Assembly: GCA_028822675.1 (NCBI GenBank)
Contig: JAPKDE010000001.1
Coordinates: forward strand, 1-64,000
Direction: 5' to 3'
DNA: 64,000 nucleotides
Source: Dehalococcoidia bacterium
GTDB lineage: Bacteria; Chloroflexota; Dehalococcoidia; UBA3495
Both the position numbers and the translations under genes were made by a program. The notes below the pieces were generated by a model, which ran no database searches, had not been told where the DNA came from, and saw only the letters and a program-made list of their open reading frames with translations. Below, in pieces: positions 61,680 to 64,000 of the stretch (the stretch's first letter is position 1; every line of letters begins with the position of its first letter).

Positions 61680-62900
61680 TTACTTCCTCATGATGAGAGC
61701 GCTGCCCACCGCGGGGGTGCCCCATCCCATATTCATGCAGACCTCTGCATCTTTGACCTGACGGCAACCACCTTCAGAATAGTCATAGGTGTGCACGCCA
61801 TTGGCGGCGTCGGGACAATAATCATCCACCGTACCGCGTAATTGCCGCACGTTCTCAATGACCATGTTCATGCCGTGGGTGTAGGCCTCGCAGAGATGGC
61901 CGCCGCTGGTGTTGTTGGGGTGTTTCCCGCCCAGGTTAATGGCACCACTCTTCACGTAGTCCTTGCCTTCTCCCTTTTTGCACCAACCGTAGTCCTCCAG
62001 TTGGAGCAGCACGGTGTAGGTGAAGGCGTCGTAGCAGCCGGTGACGTCCACGTCTTCGTGTTTAATTCCCGCCATGTCGAAGATTCGAGGACCAACGTAG
62101 TGGCCGGCCACCCGGCCCATGTTGCCGTGCTGGAAGTGGAAATCGCCGCCGGGCTTGGTGCCCCGACCTTGGACTCCGATGATATGGGCCGGAGTCTGTT
62201 TCATGTTCTTGGCCCGCTCGGCGGAGGTGACGATCACGCAGGTGGCGTTGTCGGTCTCCAAGCAGCAGTCCAGCAGATGCGCCACGGGCCGGATAATCCA
62301 GCGGGAGTCCATCACGTCCTGCACCGTGACGCGTTGTTTCATCATGGCCTTGGGGTTGTTGCTGGCATGGTTGCTGTGAGCCACCTTGATGTTGGCTAGG
62401 TCTTCACTCTTCACCCCATAAGTCGCCATGTGCTTGGTGAAGTTGAAAGCAAATTGCTGCACGGCGCTGATCAGGCCGTAAGGTCGTTTCATCAAGTCCA
62501 GACCGGAGATTCCTGAGGCCGCCCTGGCACCGGTGCCACCGATGCGGAAGTTGGAGTAGCCATTCATGGACCGGAAGACGGCGACGGTGTCGCACATACC
62601 GGCCTCGATGGCACCCATGGCCAAGCCAATGAGGGCCTCCGAGCTGGAACCACCACCGGAGCAGTCCATGTAGAAGTTGGGCCTTAGACCCAGGTCATAC
62701 ATGATTGATGTTGAGGGAGTGGAATCTCCGCTGTGGTAGCTGAGCATCCCGTCCACCTGGGTGGAATCCAGGCCCGCGTCATCCATGGCCCTGCGGATGG
62801 CCATTGCGCCCATGGCTCTGGTGGTTCGGCCGGAGGCCCGGCTGTACTCGGTTTCTCCGATGCCAACGATGGCATATTTGCCTACTAGGCTGGTCTCCAT
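61680..62900 (-). CDS. thiolase-family protein (SCP-X/lipid-transfer type)
   Basis: This 406-residue thiolase-fold protein has YAIVGIGETEYSRASGRTTRAMGAMAIRRAMDDAGL at the start, DCSGGGSSSEALIGLAM, a GGKHPNNTSGGHLCEAYTHGMN block typical of the acetyl-CoA acetyltransferase/SCP-X group, and DVTGCYDAFTYTVLLQ. The partner OB-fold gene follows immediately. The pair probably cleaves or forms a C-C bond in a long-chain or sterol-type acyl-CoA, but the substrate is unknown. Confidence 0.88.
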   Translation of the reverse strand: METSLVGKYAIVGIGETEYSRASGRTTRAMGAMAIRRAMDDAGLDSTQVDGMLSYHSGDSTPSTSIMYDLGLRPNFYMDCSGGGSSSEALIGLAMGAIEAGMCDTVAVFRSMNGYSNFRIGGTGARAASGISGLDLMKRPYGLISAVQQFAFNFTKHMATYGVKSEDLANIKVAHSNHASNNPKAMMKQRVTVQDVMDSRWIIRPVAHLLDCCLETDNATCVIVTSAERAKNMKQTPAHIIGVQGRGTKPGGDFHFQHGNMGRVAGHYVGPRIFDMAGIKHEDVDVTGCYDAFTYTVLLQLEDYGWCKKGEGKDYVKSGAINLGGKHPNNTSGGHLCEAYTHGMNMVIENVRQLRGTVDDYCPDAANGVHTYDYSEGGCRQVKDAEVCMNMGWGTPAVGSALIMRK

Positions 62901-63076
62901 GGTTTCTCCTTTTTATTCACTGGAACAGTGGTTTTCCCAGCCAAAATCGAGACTAGGAAAACGAGACGTATTATGGATGTTTGGCCTTAATTTAACAATC
63001 AGAATCGATTCTATCTAAATGCATGGCGAAGCCCAATTAACGCCGTTACCGATTCAATCCAAAGGCGTGACAGGGT

Positions 63077-64000
63077 CTAATCAAAGGCTCCGGCAATGGC
63101 GGCTTTGGCCAGTTCTTCGTCGGTTAGTCCCAAGATTTCACTAAGTACAAAATCTTGGTCTGCACCAAATTCCGGTGCCCCTCTGGTTACCGACCCCGGA
63201 GTACGGGATAGCTTGTAGGGCGCTTTTTCTATGGTGCGCAACACCCCGGCTGCATCGGGTACTTGCTGGAAAGTGCCGCGTTCCCGCAACTGAGGGTCGT
63301 TATCGGCCATGTCCTCTCCGGTTTGAACTACGCCGGCAGCGACACCGACCGCCTGCAGCAGATGCATGGCTGCTTCGGCGTTCTGTTCGGACGTCCAGGA
63401 CTCTACCAGTCTATCCAGTTCAACCGAATACTCTTCCCGCGAATCAGCGGTGGCGAACCTATCTTCAGACGTCCACGCCGGTGAGCCGATTGCACTGACG
63501 AAACTGCCCCATTCTTCATCGGTGAAAACGGTGATGGCGAGCCAGCGGTCATCGCCCTGGCACCGGTAGGCACCGTGGGGAGCGCCGCCGCCGTGGGACA
63601 GCCGGTTGCCGGTGCGCTGAGCGCCCGTCATGTTAGCGCTCAGGTCCAAAGACAACGGCCCCAACAAAGCAGACATGGCCTCCATCTGTGAAACATCGAT
63701 CCACTGCCCACGTCCAGTGTTGGCCCGCTGGATTAGGGCCAGCAAAACTGCCTGAGCACCGGTCATTCCACCCACAGCGTCGCTGTAGGCGCTGGCCGGC
63801 CCGCTGGGTCTGGTGTCGGGGAAACCAGTCAGATCGGTAAATCCGGACCATGCCTGCAACGTCTGACCGTAACTGACGCGGTCTTTCCAGGGCCCTGTAC
63901 GCCCAAAACCTGACATGCTGAGCATGATGATGTCGGGCTTAATCTGACGAACGCCTTCGTAGTCCAAACCCCAACTGGGCATCACGCGGCCACTGAAATT
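63077..64000 (-). CDS. CaiB/BaiF CoA-transferase, cut by window edge
   Basis: A family III CoA-transferase whose N-terminus lies beyond 64000. The visible 307 residues begin NFSGRVMPSWGLDYEGVRQI and include DIIMLSMSGFGRTGPWKDR, the catalytic-Asp segment YSDAVGGMTGAQAVLLAL, RGQWIDVSQMEAM and ITVFTDEEWGSFV. It keeps the Asp missing from the second half of the 12907 fusion. Substrate is unknown. Confidence 0.9.
   Translation of the reverse strand, partial: NFSGRVMPSWGLDYEGVRQIKPDIIMLSMSGFGRTGPWKDRVSYGQTLQAWSGFTDLTGFPDTRPSGPASAYSDAVGGMTGAQAVLLALIQRANTGRGQWIDVSQMEAMSALLGPLSLDLSANMTGAQRTGNRLSHGGGAPHGAYRCQGDDRWLAITVFTDEEWGSFVSAIGSPAWTSEDRFATADSREEYSVELDRLVESWTSEQNAEAAMHLLQAVGVAAGVVQTGEDMADNDPQLRERGTFQQVPDAAGVLRTIEKAPYKLSRTPGSVTRGAPEFGADQDFVLSEILGLTDEELAKAAIAGAFD

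Overview
The window is a dense bacterial chromosome segment of about 50-55% G+C with roughly 60 genes. The catabolic repertoire points to a Chloroflexota bacterium of the Dehalococcoidia/SAR202 type: two intact and one broken luciferase-like flavin monooxygenases, CaiB-type CoA-transferases, a thiolase/DUF35 pair, a LigB-type ring-cleavage dioxygenase, ThuA, DUF1028, a peptide ABC transporter and many lipoproteins. That assignment is inference from gene content; no 16S rRNA or other marker gene is present.

Layout. 0-0.4 kb: relics of a tRNA-Leu and a pentapeptide-repeat gene. 0.4-10.6 kb: membrane cytochrome c, two paralogous alpha/beta hydrolases with a Cys nucleophile, an arylsulfotransferase-like propeller, Nudix, metallo-hydrolase, SDR, Gfo/Idh oxidoreductase, M20 peptidase, DUF1028 and a cupin. 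10.7-11.7 kb: an OsmC-family gene with an in-frame TGA at the catalytic Cys. 11.9-17.7 kb: F420-type monooxygenase, a double-length CoA-transferase, glycerol kinase and RidA. 17.7-19.7 kb: an MFS transporter and a broken copy of it. 19.7-23.1 kb: a minus-strand set made of a UGA-containing rhodanese, a threonine-synthase-like enzyme and a UGA-containing UGSC-family protein. 23.3-29.2 kb: a complete oligopeptide/dipeptide ABC operon. 29.4-33.4 kb: a decaying stretch with four disrupted genes around one intact VOC gene. 33.5-64 kb: mixed metabolic genes ending in a thiolase/DUF35 pair and a CoA-transferase cut by the window edge.

The main result is three separate genes (10.66-11.67, 19.75-21.47 and 22.69-23.09 kb) in which a single in-frame TGA replaces the family's redox or catalytic cysteine, with intact homologous sequence on both sides and a stable hairpin at the right distance downstream of the TGA. 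The pattern fits selenocysteine insertion. Two of the three lie in one putative operon. The window itself holds no selA, selB, selD or tRNA-Sec.

These TGA codons differ clearly from the true pseudogenes nearby, which carry TAA or TAG stops, frameshifts or deletions. Rho-independent terminators are frequent and well formed, and a TATAAT box about 20-60 bases ahead of the start codon recurs.
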